This document shows positions 25,693 to 35,396 of a stretch of 64,000 nt of DNA, piece after piece. This DNA is from Bacteroidales bacterium. Lineage in GTDB: Bacteria; Bacteroidota; Bacteroidia; Bacteroidales; UBA932. The number at the start of each line of letters is the position of its first letter. Within the stretch, counting starts at the first letter, position 1. The position numbers were made by a program, and so were the translations under genes. The notes beneath the pieces are model-generated. The model searched no databases. It had not been told where the DNA came from and saw nothing but the letters and a program-made list of their open reading frames with translations. Location: contig SFJA01000003.1 of assembly GCA_004556005.1 (NCBI GenBank), positions 1 to 64,000 of the forward strand. The letters are read 5' to 3'.

Positions 25693-27788
25693 TTTCCCTG
25701 CTGAACAATACCCAGTTTCTTGAGAAGCGCTGAGGTTTGAGGGTCGTGACCGCGGAATCTGCGGAACATTTCGGCCTCATCCTCGGTGCTTCCCTTGCTT
25801 AATATCTCCCTGCGGAATGCACCGGACACTTCAGTGTTGAATATGCCTTTTTCCTTGAAGAGTGAAAAAGCGTCGGCCTCAAGAACCTCCGCCCATTTGT
25901 AGGAATAGTAGCCAGCACTGTATCCTCCTGAGAATATGTGGCTGAATGCTGTCGAAATGCAGGACTCGGGCCTTAACGGAAGGACCTCATAAGGAGCCAG
26001 TGACTCCTTTTCAAAAGTCCCTGTCTCCATCTCTACAGGAGAGGTTATGGTATGCCAGGCCATGTCGAGAGTGCCGAAATGCAGCTGACGGACCTGATAG
26101 TATGCCGAGAGATAGTTCTGGGCATCCACAAGCTTTTGAACCAGTTCATCAGGAATTGGCTCTCCTGTCTTGTAATGCTTTGCAAATGAGCGTAGGTACT
26201 CGGTCTCGAATCCCCAGTTCTCCATAATCTGTGAAGGCAGTTCCACAAAGTCGTGGTCCACGTTGGTTCCGCAGAGCGAACCATATCTGCCTTCCGCGAG
26301 CATTCCGTGCAGGGCATGGCCAAATTCGTGCAGGAAAGTCGTAAACTCCCCGTGCGTGAGCAGCGCCGGTTCGTCGCCAGTCGGCTTGCTGAAGTTGCAT
26401 ACTATGCTGACCAGCGGCCTGTTCTCGATGCCGTCCTCGATGCTCTGACCGCGGAATTCGGTCATCCAGGCACCGCCCCTCTTGCTGGCGCGCGGGAAGA
26501 AGTCGCAGTAGAAGAGGGCGAGATGGCGGCCGTCGGTGTCCCTGACGTCAAAGACCTTCACGTCAGGATGGTAAACCGGCAGGTCATTGCGCTGCTCGAA
26601 GCTGATGCCGTACAGCCGTCTTGCAAGCCCGAACACTGCGTTGATGCAGCTGTCCAGCGGGAAATACGGCTTGAGCATATCATCGCTTACGCTATAGCAG
26701 GCATTGCGGTACTTTTCCGCCCAATAGCTGAAGTCCCACGGCTCAAGCCTATCGTCCTCGAATCCGTTTTCCTTTGCAAAATGCAGAACCTGAGAGACTT
26801 CGTTGCGGGCTACCGGCAGCGAAGGCACCATCAGCTCGCCCAGGAACTGCTGCACCCTGGCGGTGCTTTTGAGCATCCTGTCCTCGACCGCATAGTCCGC
26901 GTAGCAGCCGTATCCCAGCAGCCGGGCCATCTCCAGCCTCAGTTCTGCGATGCGGCGGCAGATTTGGCTATTGTCAAATTCTCCCCCGAAAGCTCTGGAG
27001 TTGTATGCCTCGGACATGGTCCTACGCAGTTCCCTGTCGTTGCAGTATTTCATGAACGGACCGTAGCTTGGGGCAGTGAGGTCGAAAGTCCAGCCGCTCA
27101 CGCCGCGTTCGCCCGCGTTCTGAGCAGCCTGGTCGATGATGTACTGCGGCAGGCCGGCGAGCTGTGCGCTGTCGCTGATATTCAGGGTAAATGCATTTGT
27201 GGCTGCGAGTACGTTCTTGCCGAAACGCAGGGACAGTATGGAAAGTTCTTCATTAATGCTGCTGAATCTTTCCTTGTCCTCGTCATTGAGCAGCGCGCCC
27301 TGCCTGACGAAGGAACGGTAGGTCTTTTCCAGAAGCCTGAGCTGGTCCTTTTCCAGGCCGAGAGAGTCCTTGCGCTCATATACGGCTTTTACCCTCTCGA
27401 AAAGCTTGTCGTTGAGCGAAATGTACATCGAATACTCGTTCAGCAGCGGTGCAACCTCCTCGGCAATTTCCTGCATTTGCTCGTCGGTATTGGCCTCGAG
27501 CAGGTTGTAGAATATGCCTGAAACCCTGTCCAGGGTCTTTCCTGACCTTTCCATAGCCTCGATGGTGTTGGCAAAGTCTGGTGTGCGGCTGTCAGCGATG
27601 ATGCGGTCAATTTCCTGCTTGCCTTCCTTGATGGCCGCCTTGAATGCAGGAAGGTAGTGTTCGTTCGTTATTTCATCGAACCTGGGCGCTCCGTAAGGCA
27701 GCGTCGATTCTTCAAGAAGAGGATTGTTCATTGTACAGGATAATAAAAGTGCAAGCGCAAGGCCCGCCAACAATGCGTTTTTATTCAT
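25689..27788 (-). CDS. dcp: M3-family peptidyl-dipeptidase, lipoprotein
   Basis: A 699-residue oligopeptidase of family M3 (Dcp/thimet type). The zinc motif is H487-EFG-H491 in FLHEFGHALHGM, with the third ligand Glu in ENWGFETEYL just after. The N-terminus has a lipobox (LLLSC, Cys18), so it is anchored in the inner or outer membrane facing the periplasm or the surface. It would trim peptides, probably releasing dipeptides; the exact specificity is inferred. The ATG at 27788 is preferred to the upstream ATG because a TATATTTG box ends 7 bases before it. Confidence 0.93.
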   Translation of the reverse strand: MNKNALLAGLALALLLSCTMNNPLLEESTLPYGAPRFDEITNEHYLPAFKAAIKEGKQEIDRIIADSRTPDFANTIEAMERSGKTLDRVSGIFYNLLEANTDEQMQEIAEEVAPLLNEYSMYISLNDKLFERVKAVYERKDSLGLEKDQLRLLEKTYRSFVRQGALLNDEDKERFSSINEELSILSLRFGKNVLAATNAFTLNISDSAQLAGLPQYIIDQAAQNAGERGVSGWTFDLTAPSYGPFMKYCNDRELRRTMSEAYNSRAFGGEFDNSQICRRIAELRLEMARLLGYGCYADYAVEDRMLKSTARVQQFLGELMVPSLPVARNEVSQVLHFAKENGFEDDRLEPWDFSYWAEKYRNACYSVSDDMLKPYFPLDSCINAVFGLARRLYGISFEQRNDLPVYHPDVKVFDVRDTDGRHLALFYCDFFPRASKRGGAWMTEFRGQSIEDGIENRPLVSIVCNFSKPTGDEPALLTHGEFTTFLHEFGHALHGMLAEGRYGSLCGTNVDHDFVELPSQIMENWGFETEYLRSFAKHYKTGEPIPDELVQKLVDAQNYLSAYYQVRQLHFGTLDMAWHTITSPVEMETGTFEKESLAPYEVLPLRPESCISTAFSHIFSGGYSAGYYSYKWAEVLEADAFSLFKEKGIFNTEVSGAFRREILSKGSTEDEAEMFRRFRGHDPQTSALLKKLGIVQQGN

Positions 27789-27795
27789 AATGACG

Positions 27796-27803
27796 CAAAT
27801 ATA
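27796..27803 (-). promoter_or_regulatory. Promoter -7 box of the M3 peptidase gene
   Basis: Minus-strand TATATTTG at 27803-27796 ends 7 bases before the ATG at 27788. No good TTTG lies at the usual distance. The spacing predicts a leaderless or near-leaderless mRNA. Confidence 0.5.
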
Positions 27804-27868
27804 CACATTTGGAAGCACAATCTGTTCAGGAAATGATTAACTTTACCACTCTTTTTCAATTTGCAATC

Positions 27869-29077
27869 ATGGACAAAGCTATCATCAGACATTTCACTGA
27901 CAATGACCTTTATACCTTTACCTGTCAGTATTACATTCTTGAAACCTACCCGAGGGCGGAGGTTGAGTACACTTTCTTTGACCGCAACGCGCAGGTTTAC
28001 CCGGAAGGCTTTGCTGACATGCTGCGCAGCCAGCTCGAGGAGATGCGCAACGTGGTGATTACCGATGAGGAAATCGAATTCCTCAAGAAGCGCTGCATCT
28101 TCCTCCCGCTCTGGTATTTCACCTTCCTGAAGGGCTACCGCTTCAATCCGGGGGAACTGGACATCAGACAGGACGCAGAAGGCCATCTCGAGATAACCGT
28201 GCGCGGCAAATGGTTCTCTACCATCATGTGGGAAATGCCGATACTCAGCTGCATATCTGAAATGATGCACGAGATAAGAGGGGATTTTGAAACTTATGAT
28301 GCTGCCCTGGAAGAGCGCAAGGCGAGGAACAAGGCCGAGCAGATCTTCTCTGCAGGACTGGTGCTCGGAGATATGGGAACACGTCGCCGTTTCAGTTACA
28401 ATCATCACGATATGGTGGTGAGGGTGATGAAGGAAGTTTACGACTCGCAGTCCTGGCCGGGACGCTTTACCGGAACATCAAACGTCTGGCTTGCAATGAA
28501 ATACAACTGTCAGCCCATAGGAACCATGTCACACCAGCTCATATCCTTCGAAGAAAACGTCAGCGGAGTGTTCGAGTGCAACTTCAACGTGATGAAAAAA
28601 TTCAGCGACGTATATGACGGCGACAACGGTATCTATCTTTACGACTGCTTCGGCGACAAGGTGTTCTTCAGTAATCTGAGCAAGCGTATGGCTATGATGT
28701 ACAAGGGTTTGCGTGTTGACAGCGGAAACGAGGAGGAGCAGACTGAAAAGATAATCGCCAAGTACAGGCAACTGGGCATAGACCCTGCCACCAAGCAGAT
28801 ATGCTACAGCAACGGTCTCAACATTGACAGGGCGATACAGATACACAAATATGTCGGTGGCAGGGTTATGGACTCTTATGGAGTAGGTACCTTCCTTACC
28901 TGTGACGTAAACAATGCCGATCCTATGAACATAGTTGTCAAGCTTACCCGCGGACGCATTACCGAGAGTCGTGAATGGCACGACTGCGTCAAGCTTTCCT
29001 GCACCGAAGGAAAGACGCTTGGCAATCCTGAGAAATGCAGGTATCTTGTCAACCTGCTGTCAAACCCGCAGTTTTAG
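27869..29077 (+). CDS. pncB: Nicotinate phosphoribosyltransferase
   Basis: A 402-residue PncB that joins nicotinate and PRPP to give nicotinate mononucleotide in NAD salvage. Recognisable segments: HFTDNDLYTFTCQYYILETYP (8-28), LSCISEMMHE, the phosphate-region histidine in FSYNHHDMVVRVM, GTSNVWLAMKYNCQPIGTMSHQL, and the C-terminal YGVGTFLTCDV. Twenty in-frame codons upstream have no family similarity; the ATG at 27869 is used. With nadK at 14.8 kb the window holds two NAD(P) genes, though in different units. Confidence 0.95.
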   Translation: MDKAIIRHFTDNDLYTFTCQYYILETYPRAEVEYTFFDRNAQVYPEGFADMLRSQLEEMRNVVITDEEIEFLKKRCIFLPLWYFTFLKGYRFNPGELDIRQDAEGHLEITVRGKWFSTIMWEMPILSCISEMMHEIRGDFETYDAALEERKARNKAEQIFSAGLVLGDMGTRRRFSYNHHDMVVRVMKEVYDSQSWPGRFTGTSNVWLAMKYNCQPIGTMSHQLISFEENVSGVFECNFNVMKKFSDVYDGDNGIYLYDCFGDKVFFSNLSKRMAMMYKGLRVDSGNEEEQTEKIIAKYRQLGIDPATKQICYSNGLNIDRAIQIHKYVGGRVMDSYGVGTFLTCDVNNADPMNIVVKLTRGRITESREWHDCVKLSCTEGKTLGNPEKCRYLVNLLSNPQF

Positions 29078-29111
29078 GGAGGGGGATTTCGGAATTGTCG
29101 GATATATTTCC

Positions 29112-29119
29112 TAAATTTG
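29112..29119 (+). promoter_or_regulatory. Promoter -7 box upstream of the DASS transporter
   Basis: TAAATTTG at 29112-29119, a full match to TAnnTTTG, lies 59 bases before the ATG; TTTC at 29087-29090 is at a 21-base spacing. It predicts a leader of about 55 bases. Confidence 0.6.
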
Positions 29120-29178
29120 CAGACTCGAAAAAGCACCTGGAACCTATATTTCAAAATAGCATCTAAATCTATTGATAT

Positions 29179-30636
29179 ATGTCCAACACAAAGTTTAGCG
29201 TAAAGTACCACGTGCTGCTGCCTCTAGTGCTGCTGCTCACCGTACTTCTATTCTTTATGCCTGCCGAATGGTTCGGCATAGAAGGATTGACCGTGGTTCA
29301 GAAGAGGACCATCGCAATCTTCATCTTCGCAGCAATGATGTGGATTATCGAGGCAGTACCTGCCTGGGCCACTTCCATCATCACGATGGTATTGCTCATA
29401 TTCACCGTATCTAACGGAGCCCTTGCTCCGCTTCTTACCAAACTCCCTGAGGGTGGTTTTGCAGAGGGAGCCGTAGTCGGCTACAAGGACCTTATGGCAT
29501 CATTCGCCAGCCCTACAATCATGCTCTTTATGGGAGGATTCGTGCTCGCCATCGCTGCTACAAAGGTCGGCCTGGACGTTTTCCTTGCAAAGGTGCTTCT
29601 CAAGCCTTTCGGAACCAATCCTAAGACCGTTCTGCTCGGCATTCTCTTCGTTGTGGCATTCTTCTCGATGTTTATGTCCAACACCGCTACCGCGGCTATG
29701 ATGCTCGCATTCCTCGCCCCGGTGCTCAAGACCCTGCCTGCTGACGGAAAAGGCAAGATAGGCCTCGCTCTCGCCATTCCTATCGGTGCAAATATCGGCG
29801 GTATCGGAACCCCTATCGGAACCCCTCCAAACGTGATAGCCCTCGGCTACCTCAAGGAACAGCTCGGTATCGACGTGGGATTCGGCACCTGGTGTATCAG
29901 GATGGTTCCTTTCGTGATTGTGCTCCTGCTCATCGCCTGGGCGGTGCTGCTGCTCTTCTTCCCTTTCAAGGCAAAGAGCATCGAACTCAAGATAGAGAGC
30001 AACGCAAAGCGCGACTCCAAGTTCTGGGTTGTGGCAGTTACCTTCATCGTAACCATACTTCTCTGGCTCATTCCTGAGTCCATCACCAATCTCAACTCTT
30101 ACGAAGTCGCTCTCATTCCGTTTGCAGTATTTGTAGCAACCGGCGTTTTCAAGAAGTCCGACTTTGCAGAGATCAACTGGGACGTGCTTTGGATGGTTGC
30201 CGGTGGTCTCGCGCTCGGAACCGCACTTATGAAGACAGGTCTCGCCAACACCATCGTTGGAGCCATTCCTTTCGGTGCAATGCCTGCGCTCGCAGTTCTC
30301 ATCGTTTCAGGAATCGTGGGATACGCCATCTCCAACTTCCTTTCACACACCTCCGCCGCCAACCTGCTTCTCCCGATTCTTACTGCAATCGCAGTGGGTG
30401 CTGCCGGAACCGCAATGGGCGCGCAGCTCAACAACCTCGGTGGAGTACAGGCCCTGCTGATCGGTCTTGCAATTTCTACTTCAGTTGCCATGATCCTGCC
30501 TATCAGTACTCCGCCAAACGCCATCGCAAGTTCTACCGGCCTTGTAGAGACCAAGGATATGGCCAAAGTGGGCATCATAATGGGTGTCGTGGGACTGATA
30601 CTTGGCTATGCCGTTCTTATTTTAATCGGTTTTTAG
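29179..30636 (+). CDS. DASS-family (SLC13) anion:sodium symporter
   Basis: A 485-residue integral inner-membrane protein with about 11-12 hydrophobic segments. Family signatures: the SNTATAAMM motif (about 163-171), the GTPIGTPPNVIALGYL motif (about 212-227), and a second repeat with SHTSAANLLLPIL and ISTPPNAIASSTG. The two SNT-type motifs bind sodium and the carboxylate. Substrates in this family are C4-dicarboxylates, citrate or sulfate; dicarboxylate is the best guess. A terminator lies just downstream, and an outer-membrane barrel protein gene follows, which could supply the matching outer-membrane pore. Confidence 0.92.
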   Translation: MSNTKFSVKYHVLLPLVLLLTVLLFFMPAEWFGIEGLTVVQKRTIAIFIFAAMMWIIEAVPAWATSIITMVLLIFTVSNGALAPLLTKLPEGGFAEGAVVGYKDLMASFASPTIMLFMGGFVLAIAATKVGLDVFLAKVLLKPFGTNPKTVLLGILFVVAFFSMFMSNTATAAMMLAFLAPVLKTLPADGKGKIGLALAIPIGANIGGIGTPIGTPPNVIALGYLKEQLGIDVGFGTWCIRMVPFVIVLLLIAWAVLLLFFPFKAKSIELKIESNAKRDSKFWVVAVTFIVTILLWLIPESITNLNSYEVALIPFAVFVATGVFKKSDFAEINWDVLWMVAGGLALGTALMKTGLANTIVGAIPFGAMPALAVLIVSGIVGYAISNFLSHTSAANLLLPILTAIAVGAAGTAMGAQLNNLGGVQALLIGLAISTSVAMILPISTPPNAIASSTGLVETKDMAKVGIIMGVVGLILGYAVLILIGF

Positions 30637-30647
30637 CTAATTTTACC

Positions 30648-30690
30648 TATATTTGCAGTCGGGCCTCAAGGTCCGACTGTTTTTTATTTT
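30648..30690 (+). terminator. Terminator of the DASS gene overlapping the porin promoter
   Basis: GTCGGGCC (30658-30665) pairs with GGTCCGAC (30670-30677) around loop TCAA, followed by a T-rich tract (30680-30690): a good intrinsic terminator 21 bp after the DASS stop. TATATTTG (30648-30655), a full promoter -7 box, ends only 2 bases before the stem. A transcript from that promoter would therefore begin inside the hairpin and escape it, while read-through from upstream would be stopped. Confidence 0.75.
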
Positions 30691-30697
30691 AGACGTT

Positions 30698-32014
30698 ATG
30701 AAAAAAGTTTCATTAGTTTCATTGTGTGCTGCCCTAAGCCTTCTATCCGCCTCTCTATATGCGGAAGATTCAGCACCTAAGCTTAAAGTTTACGGTTTCA
30801 TAAGGAATTACTATGCATTCGACAGCCGTGAAAGCCTTGCAGGTACGGAAGACTTGTTCTACTATGTTCCGAAGGACATAAGTCTCAACGACGAAAACGT
30901 CGATATCAATGCCAACCCGAATTTCAAGTTCGCCGCCCTCACTTCCAGGCTCGGAGTCGATGTGAAGGGGTACGAATACAAGGGTTGGGATTTTGCCGCC
31001 AAGATCGAGGCTGACTTCTACAACGGACTTTCAAAAACTGAAGATGACAAGCTGACCAAGTCATCCCTCACCGGAACGGCTAATCTCCGCCTGCGTCAGG
31101 CTTATGTAACGATGTCCAATTACAGGTGGACATTCAAGGCCGGTCAGGCATGGCATCCTCTGGCTGCCGACATGCCGCACATTTTCTCCCTTAACACCGG
31201 CGCGCCGTTCGGTCCTTTCAGTCGAACTCCTCTCGTCAGCGCCGAGGCGGTCATCTATCCGGGACTCAGCATCACCGCAGCTGCAATATGGCAGCAGCAG
31301 TATACCTCCGCAGGCCCTTACGGCGCTTCTGCCAACTATATACGCAACGGCGGTGGCGAATTGTACCTCGGCCTCAACTACAAGAAAGGTGCATTCCTTG
31401 CCCGTGCCGGTATCAATGCCCTCTCCATCACTCCGAGGACGGTCAACGACAAGAAACTCAAGGTCGTGGAACGCAGTCTGACCTTCATTCCTTTCTTTTA
31501 TGCACAATATGAGGATGGCCCTGTAGCTTTCCGTTTCAAGACCGTGCTTGCACAGGGTGGAGAACATCTCAATCTCAACGGCGGTTATGCCATCAGCGGC
31601 ATGCAGAATGACTCCCGCAGTTACGTATATACCCCTACACTCAACTCTTCAAGCTGGGCCAGCTTCAAGTACAAGGCAGGTAACCTCGACCTCATCCTTT
31701 TCGGAGGCTATGTAAAGAATTTCGGCACGATCGACCCTCTGCTCGGAAAGAATACCGTCATAGGGGGCTACGGTGAGCCTATGGGCTTCTATTTTAGCAA
31801 GAACAGTTATGACAACCTGAACTCGATGTGGAGAATCACACCTGAGGCAGTTTACAATTTCGGACGCCTTGCACTCGGTATGGAGTACGAATGCACCAGT
31901 GTCCAGTACGGCGACAAATCACAGGGAATGAACCTTGACAAGGGGCTTTACGACAAAGGACTGCACTGGGTGACCAACCACAGGGTGCAGGGAATTGTAA
32001 AATTCACTTTCTAA
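30698..32014 (+). CDS. Outer-membrane beta-barrel porin-like protein
   Basis: 438 residues: signal peptide (cleavage near residue 21, SLYAED), then alternating amphipathic strands throughout, beginning APKLKVYGFIRNYYAFDS and ending RVQGIVKFTF with terminal Phe, as expected of an outer-membrane barrel of about 16-18 strands. It resembles Bacteroidota porins loosely related to DcaP or OprP. The ATG at 30698 is chosen because the signal peptide starts there. Between the DASS transporter and acyl-CoA ligases, it may pass carboxylates or fatty acids; this is inference. Confidence 0.75.
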   Translation: MKKVSLVSLCAALSLLSASLYAEDSAPKLKVYGFIRNYYAFDSRESLAGTEDLFYYVPKDISLNDENVDINANPNFKFAALTSRLGVDVKGYEYKGWDFAAKIEADFYNGLSKTEDDKLTKSSLTGTANLRLRQAYVTMSNYRWTFKAGQAWHPLAADMPHIFSLNTGAPFGPFSRTPLVSAEAVIYPGLSITAAAIWQQQYTSAGPYGASANYIRNGGGELYLGLNYKKGAFLARAGINALSITPRTVNDKKLKVVERSLTFIPFFYAQYEDGPVAFRFKTVLAQGGEHLNLNGGYAISGMQNDSRSYVYTPTLNSSSWASFKYKAGNLDLILFGGYVKNFGTIDPLLGKNTVIGGYGEPMGFYFSKNSYDNLNSMWRITPEAVYNFGRLALGMEYECTSVQYGDKSQGMNLDKGLYDKGLHWVTNHRVQGIVKFTF

Positions 32015-32029
32015 AAACCTAACCGGGAT

Positions 32030-33673
32030 ATGATACACTATCTTTCACAATTACAGGAAACAACCAGAAGATGCTGGGACAAGCCCGCCGTATGCAACTG
32101 GCACGGCGAGCAGTTTAGTTTTGCTGACCTGGCAGCCAATATAGCCAAGTTCGGAATTTTCTTTGAAAAGATCGGTCTGAAGAAGGGTGACAAGGTCGCT
32201 CTTTGCGCCACCAACTCTGCACGTTGGGCGATATCGTTCCTTTCCATTAACTGTTACGGGACCGTCGTGGTGCCTCTCCTGGCAGAATTTACCCCGGAAA
32301 GCGTAGGTTCCCTCGTGCATCACTCCGAGAGCAAGCTGCTGTTTGTCAACAAGGAGACCTGGGCCAAGATGGACAAGACCGGAATCCCGGCTCTGAAGGC
32401 TGCAATCTGCAACCAGGACTACTCGCTTCTGTGGAGCGCCGACGATGCCATAGCAGAGGCTTTTGCTGCGATGGACGATGACTTTGCCGCCGCTTATCCG
32501 AACGGGCTCAGTCGCGAGGACATAAACTATCCGTCCGACAACTGGAAGGACCTCGCCGTTATCAACTACACTTCCGGAACCACCAGCGCTCCCAAGGGAG
32601 TTATGCTCACCTATGAGGCGTTCAGCACCTCCATCGACTTCGCTATCAGGCACATACCTGCAACCGACTCTGACAGCATAGTTTCTATGCTCCCAATGGG
32701 ACATATCTACGGTCTTGTGTTCGAATTCCTCTACCCGCTCTCCTGCGGCGTTACCGTATATTACCTCGGCAAGGCTCCGAGCGCATCCACGCTGCTCAAG
32801 GCGGTGGGAGAGGTCAAGCCTTATCTCATCATCACCGTGCCTCTCGTAATGGAAAAGGTTTACAAGAGCTCCATCAAGCCTGTGCTTTCCAAGTGGTATA
32901 TGAAGGTCCTTACCGCTATCCCGGGAGTCAACAAGGTGATTTACAACGCCATAGTCAGCAAGCTGATGGCAGCCTTCGGAGGCAATGTGCAGGAATTCAT
33001 CATGGGTGGCGCTGCGCTCAATCCTGACGTGGAACGCGTATTCAGGAAGATAGGCCTGCCTTACACGGTGGGTTACGGTATGACCGAGGCCGCACCGCTG
33101 CTTGCATATTCTCACGCCAAGGACTATGTCCCTGGCTCCTGCGGCAAGAGAGTCGATTCTGCCGAAGTCCGCATCGACTCCGAAGATCCTGAGCACATTG
33201 CTGGTGAAATTCAGGCCAGGGGATCCAACATCACCATCGGTTACTTCAACAATCCGGAGGCTTCGGCAAATGCCTTTACCGAGGATGGCTACCTGCATAC
33301 CGGAGACCTTGGAACAATGGACAAGGAAGGCAACATCACTATCAGGGGCCGCAGCAAGAACATGATTCTGTCAGCCAATGGACAGAATATCTATCCTGAA
33401 GAGGTAGAGGCTGTTATCAACGCCCAGGACTATGTTGCGGAGTCAGTTGTCGTTTCTCGCAACTCCAAGCTTGTCGGACTCGTATATTTCGATGCAGACG
33501 GTATTTCAAAGGCCGGACTTGATGCGGAAGCGGTGCACGATCTTCCGGAGCATATCAGGCACAAGGCAAACCGCATTCTGCCTTCATACAGTCAGCTTGT
33601 CTCCATCGAAACCGTAAGCGAACCGTTTGCAAAGACTCCTAAGATGAGTATCAAGCGATTCCTCTACAAGTAG
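32030..33673 (+). CDS. AMP-forming long-chain acyl-CoA synthetase, copy 1
   Basis: A 547-residue member of the ANL (acyl/aryl-CoA synthetase) superfamily, forming acyl-AMP and then acyl-CoA. The P-loop YTSGTTSAPKG is at 180-190. VGYGMTEAAPLL is the adenine-binding A5 motif, YLHTGDLGTMDKEGNITIRGRSKNMIL the hinge, and the catalytic lysine lies in TPKMSIKRFLYK at the C-terminus. It is shorter than E. coli FadD and closer to Bacteroidota fatty-acid or lipoate-like ligases. The second ligase starts 6 bp after its stop. Chain length specificity is unknown. Confidence 0.9.
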   Translation: MIHYLSQLQETTRRCWDKPAVCNWHGEQFSFADLAANIAKFGIFFEKIGLKKGDKVALCATNSARWAISFLSINCYGTVVVPLLAEFTPESVGSLVHHSESKLLFVNKETWAKMDKTGIPALKAAICNQDYSLLWSADDAIAEAFAAMDDDFAAAYPNGLSREDINYPSDNWKDLAVINYTSGTTSAPKGVMLTYEAFSTSIDFAIRHIPATDSDSIVSMLPMGHIYGLVFEFLYPLSCGVTVYYLGKAPSASTLLKAVGEVKPYLIITVPLVMEKVYKSSIKPVLSKWYMKVLTAIPGVNKVIYNAIVSKLMAAFGGNVQEFIMGGAALNPDVERVFRKIGLPYTVGYGMTEAAPLLAYSHAKDYVPGSCGKRVDSAEVRIDSEDPEHIAGEIQARGSNITIGYFNNPEASANAFTEDGYLHTGDLGTMDKEGNITIRGRSKNMILSANGQNIYPEEVEAVINAQDYVAESVVVSRNSKLVGLVYFDADGISKAGLDAEAVHDLPEHIRHKANRILPSYSQLVSIETVSEPFAKTPKMSIKRFLYK

Positions 33674-33679
33674 TGTGGG

Positions 33680-35386
33680 ATGAAAAAAGGAAAACGTTTT
33701 TTCAACAGATTTTCAGAGTCTTATATAGATACGCTCGCAAAGCTGTATCATTACTCGACTTCGGTGTATTCCAAGAATACCCAGTCGGTGCTCTGCGACA
33801 CAGACGTCAGATATACTTACGGACAGTTCCGCCGCACCTGCGACGGATTGTCCAGAAGTATGTCGTGTTACGGAATAGGCAGCGGAACCGGAATTGCCCT
33901 GCTTGGACAGAGTATGCCCAACTGGGGCATTGCCTTCTTCTCAGCGGTGGCATTCGGCCGTGTTATCATTCCCATACTGCCTGACAGTTCCGAAAACGAA
34001 GTGCGCAATATTCTGGAGCATTCCGAGGCAAAGGTGCTCTTCGTCAGCCGCAAACTTGCCTCCAAGGTGCCTGCGGACTGTCTTGAGAAGATGACTCTCG
34101 TGTATGACCTCGACACGCTTTCGGTCATACGCCGCGATGACAACGCCTTTACCTGTGACGGCCGCACGGCTGAACCCAATGCCGACGACCTCGCCGCCCT
34201 GATCTATACCTCGGGCACTACCGGCAAAGCAAAGGGAGTCATGCTCAGCCACCGCAACCTGGTACACAACGTTTTTGCGTCGTACCATACGTTCAAGACG
34301 AACGAAAAGGACAAGTGGCTGTCTATTCTGCCTATGGCCCATACCTATGAAATGAGCATCGGATTCCTCTATCCGTTCTTCGTGGGAGCCAGCGTTTACT
34401 ATCTGTCAAAGACGCTTGCCACGACAACCCTGCTCAAGACACTCAAGGTGGTGAAGCCTTCGATTATGCTGAGCGTGCCTCTCATCATCGAAAAAGTGGT
34501 CAACTCCAGCGTCCTGCCGACAATCAGGCGCAGCCGGACCCTCAGTTGGATGGACAGGCATATGCAGTGTCTGCTTTACACCATAATCGGAAGCAAGCTG
34601 AAAAAGACCTTCGGAGGCAAGATGCGCTTCTTCGGAATTGGCGGAGCCAAGCTTAACGAGACGGTCGAGGCCGTGCTCCGAAAGACGCATTTCCCTTACG
34701 CCATAGGATACGGAATGACCGAGGCTGCGCCTCTTATTTGCGGAGCTGCGCCGAAGGAAACCTGCCTGGGTTCCTGCGGAACCTCAACCTGGGGCGTTCA
34801 GGTCAAGCTTGTGGATGTCAATCCGGAAACGGGCGACGGCGAACTCGTTGCGCGTGGTGACAACATTATGCTCGGGTACTACAAGGATCCGTCACGCACC
34901 AAGGCAATGTTCACTTCGGACGGATTCCTCAGGACCAACGACCTTGCAGCCGTTGACAGCAAGGGCCGCTATTACATCAAGGGAAGGCTAAACAATATGA
35001 TACTCGGTCCTTCTGGCGAAAACATATATCCGGAAGAGATAGAGGACGTCATCAACCAGATGGACATAGTCAACGAGTCGATAGTGGTTGACAGGGACGG
35101 CAAGCTCGTTGCCCTCGTAAAGCTGGATGACTCGATCATCGACTGGAAGAACGTAAGGGAAGCCGATGAACTGATAGACAAGATACATTCCATCAGCCGG
35201 AACATCAAGGATACCGTCAATCACGCCGTCAACAAGTCTTCCCGCATTTCCGAAGTGGAAATAATGAAGGAGCCTTTCCAGAAGACTGCAAGTATGAAGA
35301 TAAGGCGTTTCCTTTACAAAAAGAGCTCAAATCCTGATGCCGGAGCAGCGGAAGGAGAAACCCATAATTCACAAAACAAAAAGTAA
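33680..35386 (+). CDS. AMP-forming long-chain acyl-CoA synthetase, copy 2
   Basis: 568 residues with the same layout as copy 1: P-loop YTSGTTGKAKG (176-186), IGYGMTEAAPLIC, RTNDLAAVDSKGRYYIKGRLNNMIL, and TASMKIRRFLYKK near the end. The similarity to the gene before it suggests a tandem duplication that has since diverged; copy 2 has a 20-residue hydrophilic tail. In the hinge, TGD is replaced by TND. The two may differ in chain preference. It overlaps no gene and lies 10 bp before the GH3 gene. Confidence 0.9.
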   Translation: MKKGKRFFNRFSESYIDTLAKLYHYSTSVYSKNTQSVLCDTDVRYTYGQFRRTCDGLSRSMSCYGIGSGTGIALLGQSMPNWGIAFFSAVAFGRVIIPILPDSSENEVRNILEHSEAKVLFVSRKLASKVPADCLEKMTLVYDLDTLSVIRRDDNAFTCDGRTAEPNADDLAALIYTSGTTGKAKGVMLSHRNLVHNVFASYHTFKTNEKDKWLSILPMAHTYEMSIGFLYPFFVGASVYYLSKTLATTTLLKTLKVVKPSIMLSVPLIIEKVVNSSVLPTIRRSRTLSWMDRHMQCLLYTIIGSKLKKTFGGKMRFFGIGGAKLNETVEAVLRKTHFPYAIGYGMTEAAPLICGAAPKETCLGSCGTSTWGVQVKLVDVNPETGDGELVARGDNIMLGYYKDPSRTKAMFTSDGFLRTNDLAAVDSKGRYYIKGRLNNMILGPSGENIYPEEIEDVINQMDIVNESIVVDRDGKLVALVKLDDSIIDWKNVREADELIDKIHSISRNIKDTVNHAVNKSSRISEVEIMKEPFQKTASMKIRRFLYKKSSNPDAGAAEGETHNSQNKK

Positions 35387-35396
35387 AGACACTGAA

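Noticed and set aside
26253..27521. A 422-codon open frame antisense to the M3 peptidase
   Set aside because: It mirrors the peptidase codons on the opposite strand, has no recognisable domain, and the peptidase has intact family motifs.
32051..33298. A 415-codon open frame antisense to the first acyl-CoA synthetase
   Set aside because: It is a shadow of the real gene caused by codon bias; no domain is recognised.
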